Assembly (NCBI RefSeq): GCF_003666245.1
Contig: NZ_MJLZ01000002.1
Location: 124,001 to 188,000, forward strand
Reading direction: 5' to 3'
Length of the DNA stretch: 64,000 nucleotides
Origin: Brenneria alni
GTDB taxonomy: Bacteria > Pseudomonadota > Gammaproteobacteria > Enterobacterales > Enterobacteriaceae
The notes below the pieces were generated by a model. That model saw nothing but the letters and a program-made list of their open reading frames with translations, was not told the DNA's origin and searched no databases. Both the position numbers and the translations under genes were made by a program. Shown in pieces: positions 1-9,541 of this stretch. The stretch's first letter is position 1, and each line of letters starts with the position of its first letter.

Positions 1-2487
1 GCGATTGGCGTTGCTGACGACGGTGATAGACGACAGCGCCATCGCGGCGCCTGCCACCACCGGGCTTAACAATGTTCCGGTCAGCGGATAGAGTAAGCCT
101 GCCGCAATCGGGATACCCAGTGAGTTATACACAAAAGCGCCCAGCAGGTTCTGTTTCATATTGCGCAGCGTGGCGTTGGAAAGTTCCAACGCATCGGCCA
201 CGCTGTGCAGGCTGTGGCGCATCAGCGTAATGGCCGCGGTTTCGATAGCGATATCACTGCCGCCGCCCATAGCGATCCCCACATCGGCCTGCGCCAGCGC
301 CGGGGCATCATTGATACCGTCACCAATCATCGCCACGCGTTTTCCCTTTGCCTGAAGCGCCTTGATGGCCTCTGCTTTGCCATCCGGCAATACGCCGGCA
401 ATCACCTGATCGATACCCGCCTCTTTGGCTACCGCTCTGGCGGTCAGCGGGTTATCACCGGTTAACATCACCAGTTGATAACCTTGCCGATGCAAGCGTT
501 GCAGGGCAGTCACGCTATCTTCGCGCAGGGGATCGTGAATGGAGAACAGCGCGGCAATATGCCCGTCAGCCGCCAGTAATACTGGCGTGATGCCACGTTG
601 CGCCTGTTCATTGATCAATGCTTCTGCCGCATCGATAGCAATCTGGTGCTGTTTCAGCAGCGCCGGGTTGCCGAGCAGCAACGATACGTCACCACTCTGT
701 CCGCTGACGCCCAGACCGGGTAAGGTGCGGAACTGATTGATCGGCGCGAGGGTCAGGCCTTTCGCCCGACTGACGATCGATCTCGCCAGCGGATGGTTTG
801 CCCCCTGTTCCAGCGAGGCCGCCCAGCATAGCGCCTGATGTTCTGTCACTGCGCCAAAGGTGTGCACCTCTATCACGCACGGCTGGCCTTCCGTCAGCGT
901 GCCGGTTTTATCGAACACCAGAATATCCAGCTTGCTGGCCTGCTGTAAGGCATCGGCATCCCGTACCAACACGCCAAGTTCGGCCGCACGGCCTACCCCG
1001 GAAATAATCGACATCGGCGTGGCCAGCCCAAGTGCGCAAGGGCATGCGATAATCAGTACGGTGGTGGCGATCACCAGCGTGTAGACAATTTGCGGCGGCG
1101 GGCCGACAAAGAACCAGACAGCGCCGCTGATGATGGCGATAGCCACCACCACCGGCACAAACACGGCGGAAATGCGATCCGCCAGTTGGCCGATAGCCGG
1201 TTTACTGCTCTGCGCCTGCCTGACCAGACGGATGATGCGCGACAGCGTCGTCTGGTTGCCGATGGCGTCCGCACGAAACAACGCGCTGCCATCAGTAACC
1301 AGCGTACCGGCGTGCACCGCATTACCGCACGCTTTTTGCTGGGGCAGCGGCTCCCCGGTCAGCATCGCTTCATCTACCCACAATTCCCCCTGTAGGATCT
1401 CGCCGTCGACGGGAATACGGTCGCCGGTGGTCAGGCGTAAGGTCATGCCGGATTGTACATCAGACAGCGGCAGCGTTTTCTCTCCATCCTGAGTGATAAC
1501 GCGGGCGGTGGGCGGCGTGAGATCCAACAGTTTTTCCAGCGCACGTGACGAGCGCTGGCGGGCGCGCTGTTCCAGTGCGTGACCGAGGTTGATTAAACCG
1601 ATGATCATCGCGCTGGCTTCATAATAAAGATGGCGGGCGGGCATCGGAAACATATCTGGCCACAGATTGACGGTAATGGAATAGAGCCAGGCGGCGCCGG
1701 TGCCGAGTGCAATCAACGTATCCATTGTGGCGCCGCCATTCTTCAGGCTGCGCCAGGCGTTGCGGTAAAAATGGCCGCCGGCGAAAATCATGACGGCCAG
1801 CGTCAATGCGCCGATAACCAGCCACGGCGTGCGGCTTTCGGGCGTCAGCGTCATACTGCCGCCCATCACCCCCCACAGCATGAGCGGCACCCCCAGCAGC
1901 AGACCAAGCGCGGCTTGCCACTGAAAGCGCCGGATGCTTTGTTGTGCGGTTTGTTGCTGACGAGCGCGGCGTTGGTCTTCATCCTGAATGATTTCAGCAC
2001 CGTAGCCAGCCTGTTCAACAGCGGCAATCAGCGCGGCATGTGCGGCATGTCCGCTCACCAGCGCACTACGTTCAGCCAGGTTAACCCGCGCCTGCGTCAC
2101 GCCTTCGACGCCCTGTAGCGCATTCTGTACGCGATTGACGCAACTGGCGCAGCTCATACCCTGAAGCAAAATCTGTACGCTATCATCTTCAACGGAGGTA
2201 GCCGGAAAATCATTCTGGGCCGCTGGCAGCGTTTCCGGCGTGGTCGCTACCTGTGCCAGCGGCTCAGTTTTTGGGTAATCCGCCTCCTGTGATACGCTGG
2301 CCTGATAGCCAGCCTGTTCAATGCAGTCGATCAGCGTCTGTGCTGCTGCTTCACCAGTGACTCTGGCATAATTCAGCGTGACGTCTGTCTGTACAACATC
2401 CGGCAGCGCCTCCAGCGTTTTTTTAACCCGCTGCACACAATGCCCGCAGGTGAGTCCTTGCAATGACAAAACGGTAGTTTGCGACAT
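1..2487 (-). CDS. copA: Copper-exporting P1B-type ATPase CopA (C-terminal end cut by window edge)
   Basis: Inner-membrane pump that moves Cu(I) from cytoplasm to periplasm. The frame is open to base 1 and the last visible residues read VVSNANR, which lies just before the CopA C terminus, so only about ten residues are missing (829 seen). Two N-terminal heavy-metal domains have CxxC pairs at C14/C17 (GLTCGHC) and C113/C116 (GMSCASC). The membrane metal site is CPC in [11 protein letters not shown] near residue 480, and the phosphorylation motif DKTGT is near residue 523. The ATG at 2487 has AGGAGA 8 bases upstream. Divergent from cueR across a CueR operator, as in many enterobacteria, so copper induction through CueR is expected. 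Confidence 0.97.
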   Translation of the reverse strand, partial: MSQTTVLSLQGLTCGHCVQRVKKTLEALPDVVQTDVTLNYARVTGEAAAQTLIDCIEQAGYQASVSQEADYPKTEPLAQVATTPETLPAAQNDFPATSVEDDSVQILLQGMSCASCVNRVQNALQGVEGVTQARVNLAERSALVSGHAAHAALIAAVEQAGYGAEIIQDEDQRRARQQQTAQQSIRRFQWQAALGLLLGVPLMLWGVMGGSMTLTPESRTPWLVIGALTLAVMIFAGGHFYRNAWRSLKNGGATMDTLIALGTGAAWLYSITVNLWPDMFPMPARHLYYEASAMIIGLINLGHALEQRARQRSSRALEKLLDLTPPTARVITQDGEKTLPLSDVQSGMTLRLTTGDRIPVDGEILQGELWVDEAMLTGEPLPQQKACGNAVHAGTLVTDGSALFRADAIGNQTTLSRIIRLVRQAQSSKPAIGQLADRISAVFVPVVVAIAIISGAVWFFVGPPPQIVYTLVIATTVLIIACPCALGLATPMSIISGVGRAAELGVLVRDADALQQASKLDILVFDKTGTLTEGQPCVIEVHTFGAVTEHQALCWAASLEQGANHPLARSIVSRAKGLTLAPINQFRTLPGLGVSGQSGDVSLLLGNPALLKQHQIAIDAAEALINEQAQRGITPVLLAADGHIAALFSIHDPLREDSVTALQRLHRQGYQLVMLTGDNPLTARAVAKEAGIDQVIAGVLPDGKAEAIKALQAKGKRVAMIGDGINDAPALAQADVGIAMGGGSDIAIETAAITLMRHSLHSVADALELSNATLRNMKQNLLGAFVYNSLGIPIAAGLLYPLTGTLLSPVVAGAAMALSSITVVSNANR

Positions 2488-2562
2488 GATAATCTTCTCC
2501 TGTGATCACAACCGATGGCCAAATACGTTGACCGACTGCCTGATTTCGACTAGTTATTAAGC

Positions 2563-2593
2563 AGGTTAAACCTTCCATCAAGGGGAAGGTCAA
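2563..2593 (-). promoter_or_regulatory. copA promoter with CueR operator
   Basis: On the minus strand, -35 TTGACC (2588-2593) and -10 TAACCT (2563-2568) are separated by 19 bp, the overlong spacer typical of MerR-family activated promoters. The spacer holds the dyad ACCTTCC...GGAAGGT (2570-2590), almost the same as the E. coli copA CueR site. CueR with Cu(I) would untwist this DNA and activate copA. Confidence 0.93.
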
Positions 2594-2603
2594 GGGGGAA
2601 ATG

Positions 2604-3044
2604 ATGAATATCAGCGATGTCGCCAAAAAAACCGGTCTCACCAGTAAAACGATTCGCTTTTACGAAGAGAAAGCGTTGCTGACCGCGCCATTACGTTCTG
2701 AAAACGGCTACCGCAGTTATAATGCTCATCATATCGAGGAACTGACTCTGCTGCGTCAGGCTCGTCAGGTTGGGTTTACACTGGATGAGTGCCGGGAACT
2801 GGTGGCGTTGTTTAACGATCCTTTACGGCACAGCGCGGATGTGAAAGCCCGTACCATGCAAAAAGTAAAGGAAATTGAAGTACATATTGAAGAGCTAAAA
2901 GAGATGCGCCAGCGTTTGCTGGCGCTGGCGGAACAATGTCCGGGAGACAGCGGCGCGGATTGCCCGATTATCAATAATCTTGCCGGTTGCTGTCATTCAG
3001 AGACGGCGACTCCCTTGAACGACGCGCCGCATGTTAAAGCGTAA
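2604..3044 (+). CDS. cueR: Cu(I)-responsive MerR-family regulator CueR
   Basis: Transcriptional activator of copper efflux genes. The N-terminal winged HTH starts [20 protein letters not shown] coiled-coil dimer helix follows, and the C-terminal metal loop CPGDSGADC provides the two Cys that bind Cu(I), followed by GCCH. The length of 146 aa compares with about 135 for E. coli CueR. Two ATGs are adjacent (2601 and 2604); the second gives the family start MNISDV and is preferred. The gene is divergent from copA, and its 3' end overlaps the 3' end of ybbJ on the other strand by 11 bp. Confidence 0.95.
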   Translation: MNISDVAKKTGLTSKTIRFYEEKALLTAPLRSENGYRSYNAHHIEELTLLRQARQVGFTLDECRELVALFNDPLRHSADVKARTMQKVKEIEVHIEELKEMRQRLLALAEQCPGDSGADCPIINNLAGCCHSETATPLNDAPHVKA

Positions 3045-3489
3045 TCGGGCGCACGTGCAGCGTAATGCCTTCAACGGCGACCACTTCAATCTGCGTTCCG
3101 GCAGCCAGATCCTGTTCTGATTTAACCCGCCAGGTACTGTCGCCAATTCTGACGCGGCCAAAACCGTCCACCACGGGTTCGGTCAGCGTGGCGCGCAGCC
3201 CGACCAACTGCTGCCCACGCTGGTTGAGTGTAGACGGCGGGCGGGCAAGCGTTCGCTTACGCAGCCAGTACCACCACAGCAAGGCGGTGACAATGGTCAG
3301 CACGGCAAACACCATACCCTGCCACGGCCATGCCATTGGCGCCAGCCAGACCAGCAGCCCAACCAGTACTGCGGAGATCCCGCTCCATAACAGGTAACCA
3401 CTGGCGCCTAGCATCTCAGCCGCCAGCAGCAGGCCGCCGAGCGACAGCCAGAACCAGTGCGCATTTTCCATCACCAGTTCAATACCCAT
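3034..3489 (-). CDS. ybbJ: NfeD-type membrane protein YbbJ
   Basis: Small inner-membrane protein, 151 aa, partner of the SPFH protein QmcA. The N-terminal third (residues 10-75) is hydrophobic with two or three membrane segments ([20 protein letters not shown]). The C-terminal half, from [10 protein letters not shown], is the soluble OB-fold NfeD domain, with conserved [12 protein letters not shown] and IEVVAVEG. The start codon shares one base with the qmcA stop (TAATG), so the two are probably translationally coupled. NfeD-SPFH pairs are thought to organise membrane microdomains; the exact role of YbbJ is unclear. Confidence 0.93.
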   Translation of the reverse strand: MGIELVMENAHWFWLSLGGLLLAAEMLGASGYLLWSGISAVLVGLLVWLAPMAWPWQGMVFAVLTIVTALLWWYWLRKRTLARPPSTLNQRGQQLVGLRATLTEPVVDGFGRVRIGDSTWRVKSEQDLAAGTQIEVVAVEGITLHVRPITL

Positions 3490-4403
3490 TATTGACTCCG
3501 ATTATTTTGGCTATCTTTAATCAACTCGGTAATGCCGCCGATGGCGCCCATCAGGTTGCTGGCTTCCAGCGGCATCATGATGACCTTGCTGTTGGTGGAG
3601 GAACCGATCTGTTGCAGCGCGTCGGTATATTTCTGCGCCACGAAATAGTTGATGGCCTGAATGTTGCCCGCCGCAATAGCCTCAGAGACCATTTTTGTCG
3701 CCTGCGCTTCAGCTTCTGCCGCACGTTCACGCGCTTCGGCTTCTAAAAAGGCAGACTGACGCTGGCCTTCCGCTTTCAGGATCTGCGACTGTTTCTCCCC
3801 CTCGGCGCGCAGAATGGCGGCCTGACGAACCCCCTCGGCTTCAAGAATATCGGCACGTTTGTTACGTTCCGCTTTCATCTGCGCGTTCATTGCCGCAATC
3901 AGCTCGGCAGGCGGGCGCACGTCGCGGATCTCAATACGGGTAATCTTGACGCCCCACGGGTTGGTCGCTTCATCGACAATATGCAGCAACCGGCTGTTGA
4001 TACTGTCGCGCTGGGAGAGCATTTCATCCAGCTCCATCGAACCCAAAACCGTACGAAAATTAGTCATGGTGAGATTAACTATCGCCTGTTCCAGGTTGCT
4101 GACTTCATAAGCGGCACGTGCAGGATCGATAACCTGAATGAAGCAGACCGCATCGATCGCCACGTTGGCGTTGTCGCGTGAAATGACTTCCTGCGACGGG
4201 ATATCCAGCACCTGTTCCATCATATTGATTTTGCGGCCAATACGATCCATGAACGGCACCACCAGATTAAGCCCCGGCATCAGGGTTTTGGTATAGCGGC
4301 CAAAGCGCTCAACGGTCCATTGATAGCCCTGCGGTACGATTTTAATGCCGGACCAGACGAGGATTAGCGCCACGAAGATGACAACGGGAATGAACGTTAG
4401 CAT
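3489..4403 (-). CDS. qmcA: SPFH/stomatin-family membrane protein QmcA
   Basis: Stomatin/prohibitin-like protein, 304 aa, anchored by one N-terminal membrane helix (residues 2-22, [19 protein letters not shown]). The SPFH domain covers roughly residues 20-190 ([34 protein letters not shown]). A long Glu/Ala/Arg-rich coiled coil follows, with repeated ILKAEGQ and [15 protein letters not shown] units, then a short C-terminal segment ending near residue 300. First gene of the qmcA-ybbJ pair. In E. coli ybbN and neighbours lie close by on the far side; here that continuation is about 33 kb away. Confidence 0.95.
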   Translation of the reverse strand: MLTFIPVVIFVALILVWSGIKIVPQGYQWTVERFGRYTKTLMPGLNLVVPFMDRIGRKINMMEQVLDIPSQEVISRDNANVAIDAVCFIQVIDPARAAYEVSNLEQAIVNLTMTNFRTVLGSMELDEMLSQRDSINSRLLHIVDEATNPWGVKITRIEIRDVRPPAELIAAMNAQMKAERNKRADILEAEGVRQAAILRAEGEKQSQILKAEGQRQSAFLEAEARERAAEAEAQATKMVSEAIAAGNIQAINYFVAQKYTDALQQIGSSTNSKVIMMPLEASNLMGAIGGITELIKDSQNNRSQ

Positions 4404-4568
4404 GACATTACCTTCTCTTTAGTATTTTGACTATTTTAGTGTAAGTGATTGAACGCGGTATGGAGAGTGTTTTTACCCGGGAGTGTGCGCTAAAGATGAG
4501 GATCGTAATGCAGCGGTATGTCGGCAAAGACCGAATGGATGGATATCCATTCAGTCGATAAGTGATAA

Positions 4569-4967
4569 CTAGCTCTTTTGATACGTTCTGTAACTCTCTG
4601 ACAGCGACTCCATGTGTGAAATCAGGGTATCCGTTTTGGCAATAAGATCGTGGTGTGGGCCGTTGTACTCTGGGTTCAGTTTGCCTCTTTGCAACTGATC
4701 GATGATAACGTTGGCGTTGTTGGTTGCTTGATAAATATCTCTGTTAAGTTGCATGGCATCGTTGGCGAATTGTTGAATAATTGGATCGGGTGATTTGGCC
4801 GCGCGGTTAGTCGCCAACAAGGATAATGATTTTTGTAATTCACTTAATTCATTCAGGTTTTTGTTAATTCTGTCGACGGTTCCCTGTGCTTTCTGCTGGG
4901 AACCGGAAGCGCCTGCGGAAGAACTGGAAGAGGTATGTGAACTTGAACTGATATATGGAATTTTCAT
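4569..4967 (-). CDS. Ser-rich orphan protein with a type III secretion-like N terminus
   Basis: Hypothetical protein, 132 aa; I do not recognise a family. Residues 7-25 are almost all Ser, Gly, Ala, Thr and Gln (11 Ser in the first 25). Residues 3-4 are Ile-Pro and there is no Asp or Glu in the first 12 positions, which matches the composition rule for Hrp type III substrates. From residue 28 on it is predicted mostly helical (VDRINKNLNELSELQKSL; IYQATNNANVIIDQL), like a small secreted, needle-like or chaperone-binding protein. No membrane segment or classical signal peptide. It stands alone, facing qmcA in the same direction across a 165-bp gap. I found no hrp box upstream. Coding status is supported by length and sensible composition only. 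Confidence 0.6.
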   Translation of the reverse strand: MKIPYISSSSHTSSSSSAGASGSQQKAQGTVDRINKNLNELSELQKSLSLLATNRAAKSPDPIIQQFANDAMQLNRDIYQATNNANVIIDQLQRGKLNPEYNGPHHDLIAKTDTLISHMESLSESYRTYQKS

Positions 4968-5207
4968 CAGTAACTGACCTTATAATGTTGTGAATGAAAA
5001 GTGTTTGCGGTTAATAAACTGAATGCATTTAGATGACTAGTGCGCGGTAGTATTGATGAGTAGCCCTAAACCGTCGGCAGTTCCCTCAAAGACCAGGTTA
5101 TCTTTATTTCATGCTAATCATGGAACCGTCACAGAACGGATTTTCAGCCCATCACATCGATCCCCCCGATTAAAACGCAGTAAGTGGAAAGCCGACAGCC
5201 AGGAAAC

Positions 5208-5252
5208 TTTGATAAGTTTGATAAGTTTGTCATATTAGACAAGTTTGAAAAG
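5208..5252 (+). repeat. 9-bp periodic AT-rich repeat with inner palindrome
   Basis: The units TTTGATAAG (5208-5216), TTTGATAAG (5217-5225), TTTGTC-ATATTA-GACAAG (5226-5243, two units long) and TTTGAAAAG (5244-5252) keep a 9-bp period. The middle unit contains the inverted repeat TTGTC-N6-GACAA. It lies about 115 bp before the ABC operon start, in the 399-bp gap 4968-5366; nothing else in that gap is recognisable. Probably a regulator or bending site; function unknown. Confidence 0.55.
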
Positions 5253-5366
5253 TTTCTGTTACGGTGATTCTGCGCAATCGACTTGCTTCATTCTTGGTCT
5301 ATATCCGGCGATGCGCCCGTGCTATGGCAATGGCGTCTCTGGAATGCTGTTAATCAGGAGTATGTG

Positions 5367-6203
5367 ATGAGCCTTTCACCTGCAATAAACAAGACACCGA
5401 CGACCGCTTCCGCGTCGCCACCGGTTGCTATCTCTATGAGAGGCGTAAAAAAGCAGTTTCTCGATCACGATGAAAACGTGGTGGACGTGATTAAAGACAT
5501 CTCAATTGATATTTATCACCACGAATTTATCAGTATCGTCGGCCCCAGCGGATGCGGCAAAAGCACCATGTTCAATATGATTGCCGGCCTGTTGGCGCCT
5601 ACCGCCGGTGAAATTCAGGTCTTTGATCAATATTACGCCATTCCCAAGAAAGGCCGGGTGGGTTACATGCTGCAAAAGGATCTGCTGTTTCCCTGGCGCA
5701 CCATCCTCGATAACGTCTGCCTGGGTCTGGAAATCAGCGAAGTGCCGAAGAAAGAACGTCATAAACGGGCGATGGACTACCTGGTGAAATATGGTCTGGG
5801 GGATTTCGCCCATGCCTATCCCGCCACGCTTTCCGGCGGGATGCGCCAGAGGGCCGCACTGATCCGCACGCTGGTGATCGATCCGGACATCATTCTGCTC
5901 GATGAGCCGTTCTCCGCGCTGGATTATCAAACCCGGTTGGTGCTGGAAGAAGAGATCCTGTCGATTCTTAATGAATACGGCAAAACGGTGGTGCTGATCA
6001 CGCACGATATCGGCGAGGCCATTTCCATGTCCGATCGTATCGTGGTGATGTCGCAGCGGCCTACGTGGAATAAAAAGACCTATGACGTTGGTCTGGCCAA
6101 GCAACACGGTTCTGCTTTAGGCGCCCGGAAAGATGCGCGCTATCAACAATTTTTCGATGCGATATGGGCCGACATGGATATTCAACTGGGAGGCAGGCTA
6201 TGA
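5367..6203 (+). CDS. ABC transporter ATPase, nitrate/sulfonate/taurine type (SsuB/TauB-like)
   Basis: Cytoplasmic ATPase subunit, 278 aa, of a NitT/TauT-family importer. Walker A is GPSGCGKST, the Q-loop region is MLQKDLLFPW, the signature is LSGGMRQRAALIRTL, Walker B is IILLDEPFSALD, and the switch His is in VLITHDIGEA. The ATG at 5367 has AGGAG 7 bases upstream and is preferred over an in-frame ATG 84 bases earlier that lacks a Shine-Dalgarno site. It overlaps the permease gene by 4 bp (ATGA). First gene of an operon running at least to the amidase, so the substrate is probably an amide or related nitrogen compound; that is inference. Confidence 0.93.
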   Translation: MSLSPAINKTPTTASASPPVAISMRGVKKQFLDHDENVVDVIKDISIDIYHHEFISIVGPSGCGKSTMFNMIAGLLAPTAGEIQVFDQYYAIPKKGRVGYMLQKDLLFPWRTILDNVCLGLEISEVPKKERHKRAMDYLVKYGLGDFAHAYPATLSGGMRQRAALIRTLVIDPDIILLDEPFSALDYQTRLVLEEEILSILNEYGKTVVLITHDIGEAISMSDRIVVMSQRPTWNKKTYDVGLAKQHGSALGARKDARYQQFFDAIWADMDIQLGGRL

Positions 6204-7045
6204 ATACGCCAATTACCGCTGCGGATAAAAACCGTTCCCGTTTGTCGGCCCTGAGCCGTCGGCGCAAAAAGAAGTTTCAGTCTCTGCTGAAAGATAATAG
6301 CTGGCGGGCGCTGATCCTTATCGCAATCGTGGCGCTATGGCAGTACGGCGTAGACGCTGGCATGGTTAATGCTTTTCTGATGGGCTCCCCAGTGGGGATT
6401 TGGCATGAGTTTGTCCGGTTGCTGGCGAACGGTGAACTGCTGACCAATACCTATTTCACGGTCTACGCCACGGTGATCGGCTTTGTGCTGGGCAGTCTGA
6501 TGGGGTCGTTGTCCGGGCTGCTGCTGTGGTATTCCCCGGCGCTGGCGCGCATCCTCGATCCGTTTTTTATTGCCCTGAACGGGCTGCCGAAAATCGCGCT
6601 GGCTCCGATCATTATCATTTGGTTCGGCTCCGGGCTGTTTTCCAAAATCGCCCTGGCATTTATCGCCACTTATATCGTGGCGCTGTTGTCAGCGTGGCAG
6701 GGAACGCACCAGATTGATGACAATCAGGTGAATTTGATGCGTTCGCTCGGCGCTAATAAGAATCAGATTTTCCGCAAAGTGGTGATCCCGTCCACGCTGC
6801 CGTGGATCATCTCCGCCTTCCGTCTGAACATTGGTTTCGCGCTGATTGCCGATATCGGCGGGGAATTTATCTCCTCTGATTATGGTCTGGGCAAAATGAT
6901 TTTCGTCGCCGGTAACCTGTTCAACCTCAATGTGGTGTGGGTCGGCGTCTTTACCCTGTTGTTTGTCGCTATTGTGCTTTATCTGCTGGTTATTCAGTTA
7001 CAGCGTTGGTTGCTGCCCTGGGAACGCCAGTCCGTTAATCGTTAG
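6200..7045 (+). CDS. ABC transporter permease, nitrate/sulfonate/taurine type
   Basis: Inner-membrane permease, 281 aa, BPD_transp_1 family (SsuC/TauC-like). After a basic N-terminal tail (SRRRKKKFQ) come about six membrane helices. The ATPase-coupling loop is NLMRSLGANKNQIFRKVVIPSTLPWI, seen here in two parts: the EAA-type Gly in SLGANKNQIF and the following VVIPSTLP. The start overlaps the ATPase stop as ATGA, and GGGAGG lies upstream. It works with the flanking ATPase and the binding protein that follows. Confidence 0.93.
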   Translation: MNTPITAADKNRSRLSALSRRRKKKFQSLLKDNSWRALILIAIVALWQYGVDAGMVNAFLMGSPVGIWHEFVRLLANGELLTNTYFTVYATVIGFVLGSLMGSLSGLLLWYSPALARILDPFFIALNGLPKIALAPIIIIWFGSGLFSKIALAFIATYIVALLSAWQGTHQIDDNQVNLMRSLGANKNQIFRKVVIPSTLPWIISAFRLNIGFALIADIGGEFISSDYGLGKMIFVAGNLFNLNVVWVGVFTLLFVAIVLYLLVIQLQRWLLPWERQSVNR

Positions 7046-7093
7046 TCGTGCCGTTCGCTTGTTCCGTAACCCATTAATCGAAGGAATTCAACA

Positions 7094-8065
7094 ATGAATA
7101 AATTTGTTTCATGGCTGTGCGCCGCTGCCTTTACCCTTGGCTCCGCTGGCAGCTTTGCCGCTGATGGCAAGGCCGATCGCGTGCTGGTAACTGAGGCGTT
7201 TCACTCGTTGCTGTATCTGCCGGTCTATGTGGCAAAACATCAGGGAATATTCGCTCAGAATCAGATTGATGTGGCGACAATCCGATCGGCTGGTTCCGGC
7301 CCCACTGCGCTGGCGGCCGTACTGTCCGGCGAGGCACAGTTCTCGGTTCACGGCCCTGAACATGTAGGATTTGCTCAACAGAAAGGCGGCGCAGCCAAGG
7401 CTGTCAGCGCCGTCGCCAACAGCGCGCCGGTGTGGATACTGGCCAAGCCGGACTTTACCTTTAATTCGCCTGCCGATCTGAAGGGGAAACGCCTGGTTTC
7501 CGGTCTGGCTCCTGGCACGTCCAACACGCTGCTGCTGCGTTTGCTGCAACAACATGGGTTGGATGCCAAGAAAGACGTCACGATTAACGAAGTCCAGAAT
7601 GGATCGGAACTGGGGCCGTTGCTGGCCGGCAGAGCGGATGTGGCGGTGGTTTATGAGCCTCAGGCCGATCAGGGGGTAGGGCAGGGGCTGAAGGTGATTT
7701 ATGACTTTACCCGCGACTACCCGGAATATGCTTTCTCCACCATTAATACTTCAGAGAAAACCATCACCGACAATCCGCAACTGGTCGCACGTTTCGTCAA
7801 ATCCATCAACCAGTCGCTGGCCTTTATTCACCAGCAGCCTGATGAAGCGAAAAAGGTGGCCCGTCTGGAGTTCGCCTCCCTGGACGCCAAGGTGGTGGAT
7901 GCGGCGGTGCAGCGCATGATCGACAGCAATGTCTATCCCGCTAACGCGGTTATTTCTCCTTTGGCATTCACAACCGCTATCGATATCCAGAAATTCGTCG
8001 GCAATATCACGCAGGATATGCCTTATGAACAGGTTGTCGATGGTCAGTTCGCCAGCAAACCCTGA
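7094..8065 (+). CDS. Periplasmic substrate-binding protein, NMT1/SsuA-like
   Basis: Soluble periplasmic receptor of the importer, 323 aa. A Sec signal peptide (MNKFVSWLCAAAFTLGSAGSFA) is cleaved after residue 22 or so. The mature part has the two-lobe NMT1/SsuA pattern: LPVYVAKHQGIFAQNQIDV at the start, GSGPTALAAVLSGEAQF, LKGKRLVSGLAPGTS, and AGRADVAVVYEP. Relatives bind nitrate, alkanesulfonates, formylpyrimidines or other small anions and amides. The ligand cannot be read from sequence, but the amidase 14 bp downstream suggests a compound whose amide bond is split after import. Confidence 0.92.
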   Translation: MNKFVSWLCAAAFTLGSAGSFAADGKADRVLVTEAFHSLLYLPVYVAKHQGIFAQNQIDVATIRSAGSGPTALAAVLSGEAQFSVHGPEHVGFAQQKGGAAKAVSAVANSAPVWILAKPDFTFNSPADLKGKRLVSGLAPGTSNTLLLRLLQQHGLDAKKDVTINEVQNGSELGPLLAGRADVAVVYEPQADQGVGQGLKVIYDFTRDYPEYAFSTINTSEKTITDNPQLVARFVKSINQSLAFIHQQPDEAKKVARLEFASLDAKVVDAAVQRMIDSNVYPANAVISPLAFTTAIDIQKFVGNITQDMPYEQVVDGQFASKP

Positions 8066-8079
8066 TAAGGAAAAGCTTT

Positions 8080-9450
8080 ATGAAAAACACGTTGGATCAT
8101 TCGCCTTTTGCCACTATCGCCGCCACCCGGCGAATGTTGGCGGAGCGTAAAGTTTCGCCTGGGGAGTTGCTGAGTCATTTTCTGGCCCGTATCGATGAGC
8201 GTGATGGTCAGATCAACGCCTGGCGCTATCTCGACCGGGACGGCGCCAAACGGCGGGCGGCGGAGCTGGACCGGCAGATGGCGGCGATTGCTTGTAAGCC
8301 AGCGCTATTTGGCATTCCCTATGGCGCCAAGGATATCTTCCATACCCGCGGGCTGCCCACCGAGGGCGGTTCCAAAGTCTGTCAGGGGATGATCTCCAGC
8401 GAAAATGCCAGCGTTATCGATAGGCTTGATGAGATGGGCGCGTTGCTGCTGGGCAAACTGACGACGACGGAGTTCGCCAATTTAGGCACGCCGCCCGAGA
8501 CGGGCAACGCCTGGAATCCTCAGCATACGCCCGGCGGCTCCAGCAGCGGTTCTGCCGCCGCGCTTGGCGCACGTATGGCGCTGATGACGCTGGGAACGCA
8601 GACTGCTGGGTCACTATCCCGTCCGGCGGCGTTTAACGGGGTCACAGTGCTGAAAGCGACCTATGGGCGCATCAGTAAAGCCGGGGTTATCCCCGCCAGT
8701 TGGTCGTTGGATCATGTCGGCGCTTTTACTCACACGGTTGAGGATGCGGTACTGGTGTATAACGCGCTGTCAGGCCCGGACTCACGGGATGAGGCCACCC
8801 AGCCGCTGGCTTACTCGCCGCTGCAATTAAGGGAGAAGCACGATTATACTGTCGGCATCGTGGCACATCCGTGGTTTGCCGACGTGGATGATGAAATCGG
8901 CGTTGCCTGCCAGCGGGCGATGGATGAACTGGCCGGACGCGGCGTTCAATTGCAACGTATCGGGTTGCCGGAAAGTTTCGATGCGGCCTGTCAGGCGCAT
9001 CAGATTGTAATGCAGGCTGAATGCGCCGCCTATCATCGTCTTAATTTCCTGAAAACGCCTATGTTGTTCGGCGCCTATTTACAGGAGTTCCTGCAACAAG
9101 GCCTGGCTGTTTCCGCCCATGAGTATCTGCAAGCCCAGCAGACTCGGGCTCGTTACCGCGCAGAGCTGGCGGCGTTGTTTGATGGGGTGGATATCCTGAT
9201 GACGCCCGCCACGCCGACGCTGGCGCCGTATAGCCTGGCGCTTACCGGTTCGCCGGCGTTCAATATGCCGTTTACCAACGCCGGGGTGCCGACGCTGACG
9301 CTACCGGTCGGTTTTTCCCGTTCGGGATTGCCTATCGGTATGCAATGGGTTGCCCGACACGGTAATGAACAGGCGTTGGCGGATCTGGGATTGTACTATC
9401 AGCAGATGACCGACTGGCATCGCTATTTACCTCCGGTCTGCTATCAATGA
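8080..9450 (+). CDS. Amidase-signature family amidohydrolase
   Basis: Cytoplasmic hydrolase, 456 aa, of the GatA/AtzF superfamily with a Ser-cisSer-Lys triad. Lys84 lies in IPYGAKDIF, the Ser-rich loop PGGSSSGSAAA is at 151-161, and the likely nucleophile is Ser178 in GTQTAGSLSRPA. Relatives include allophanate hydrolase, 1-carboxybiuret hydrolase and mandelamide-type amidases. Following the binding protein by 14 bp with a good Shine-Dalgarno site (AAGGAAAAG), it probably acts on the imported compound. The catalytic motif differs slightly from the usual GGSIRxP (Ser-Arg replaces Ile-Arg spacing), but the key residues are present. Confidence 0.9.
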   Translation: MKNTLDHSPFATIAATRRMLAERKVSPGELLSHFLARIDERDGQINAWRYLDRDGAKRRAAELDRQMAAIACKPALFGIPYGAKDIFHTRGLPTEGGSKVCQGMISSENASVIDRLDEMGALLLGKLTTTEFANLGTPPETGNAWNPQHTPGGSSSGSAAALGARMALMTLGTQTAGSLSRPAAFNGVTVLKATYGRISKAGVIPASWSLDHVGAFTHTVEDAVLVYNALSGPDSRDEATQPLAYSPLQLREKHDYTVGIVAHPWFADVDDEIGVACQRAMDELAGRGVQLQRIGLPESFDAACQAHQIVMQAECAAYHRLNFLKTPMLFGAYLQEFLQQGLAVSAHEYLQAQQTRARYRAELAALFDGVDILMTPATPTLAPYSLALTGSPAFNMPFTNAGVPTLTLPVGFSRSGLPIGMQWVARHGNEQALADLGLYYQQMTDWHRYLPPVCYQ

Positions 9451-9457
9451 AAATAAA

Positions 9458-9484
9458 CCGCCCGCCAGTCAATGCGACGGGCGG
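9458..9484 (+). terminator. Hairpin after the amidase gene
   Basis: Inverted repeat CCGCCCG (9458-9464) and CGGGCGG (9478-9484) 8 bp after the amidase stop, without a T tract. It may stabilise the 3' end or partly separate the amidase from the regulator gene downstream. Confidence 0.45.
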
Positions 9485-9541
9485 AAGATAAGTGCTCCGG
9501 GCAGTAGGGTGGTTTTTTCCGGTTAACCAGGATGGCGTGTT

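Noticed and set aside
5115..5160. Possible hrp box GGAACC-N-CCAC near the orphan Ser-rich gene
   Set aside because: GGAACC is present but on the plus strand, with wrong spacing and no exact CCAC; it points away from the orphan gene.
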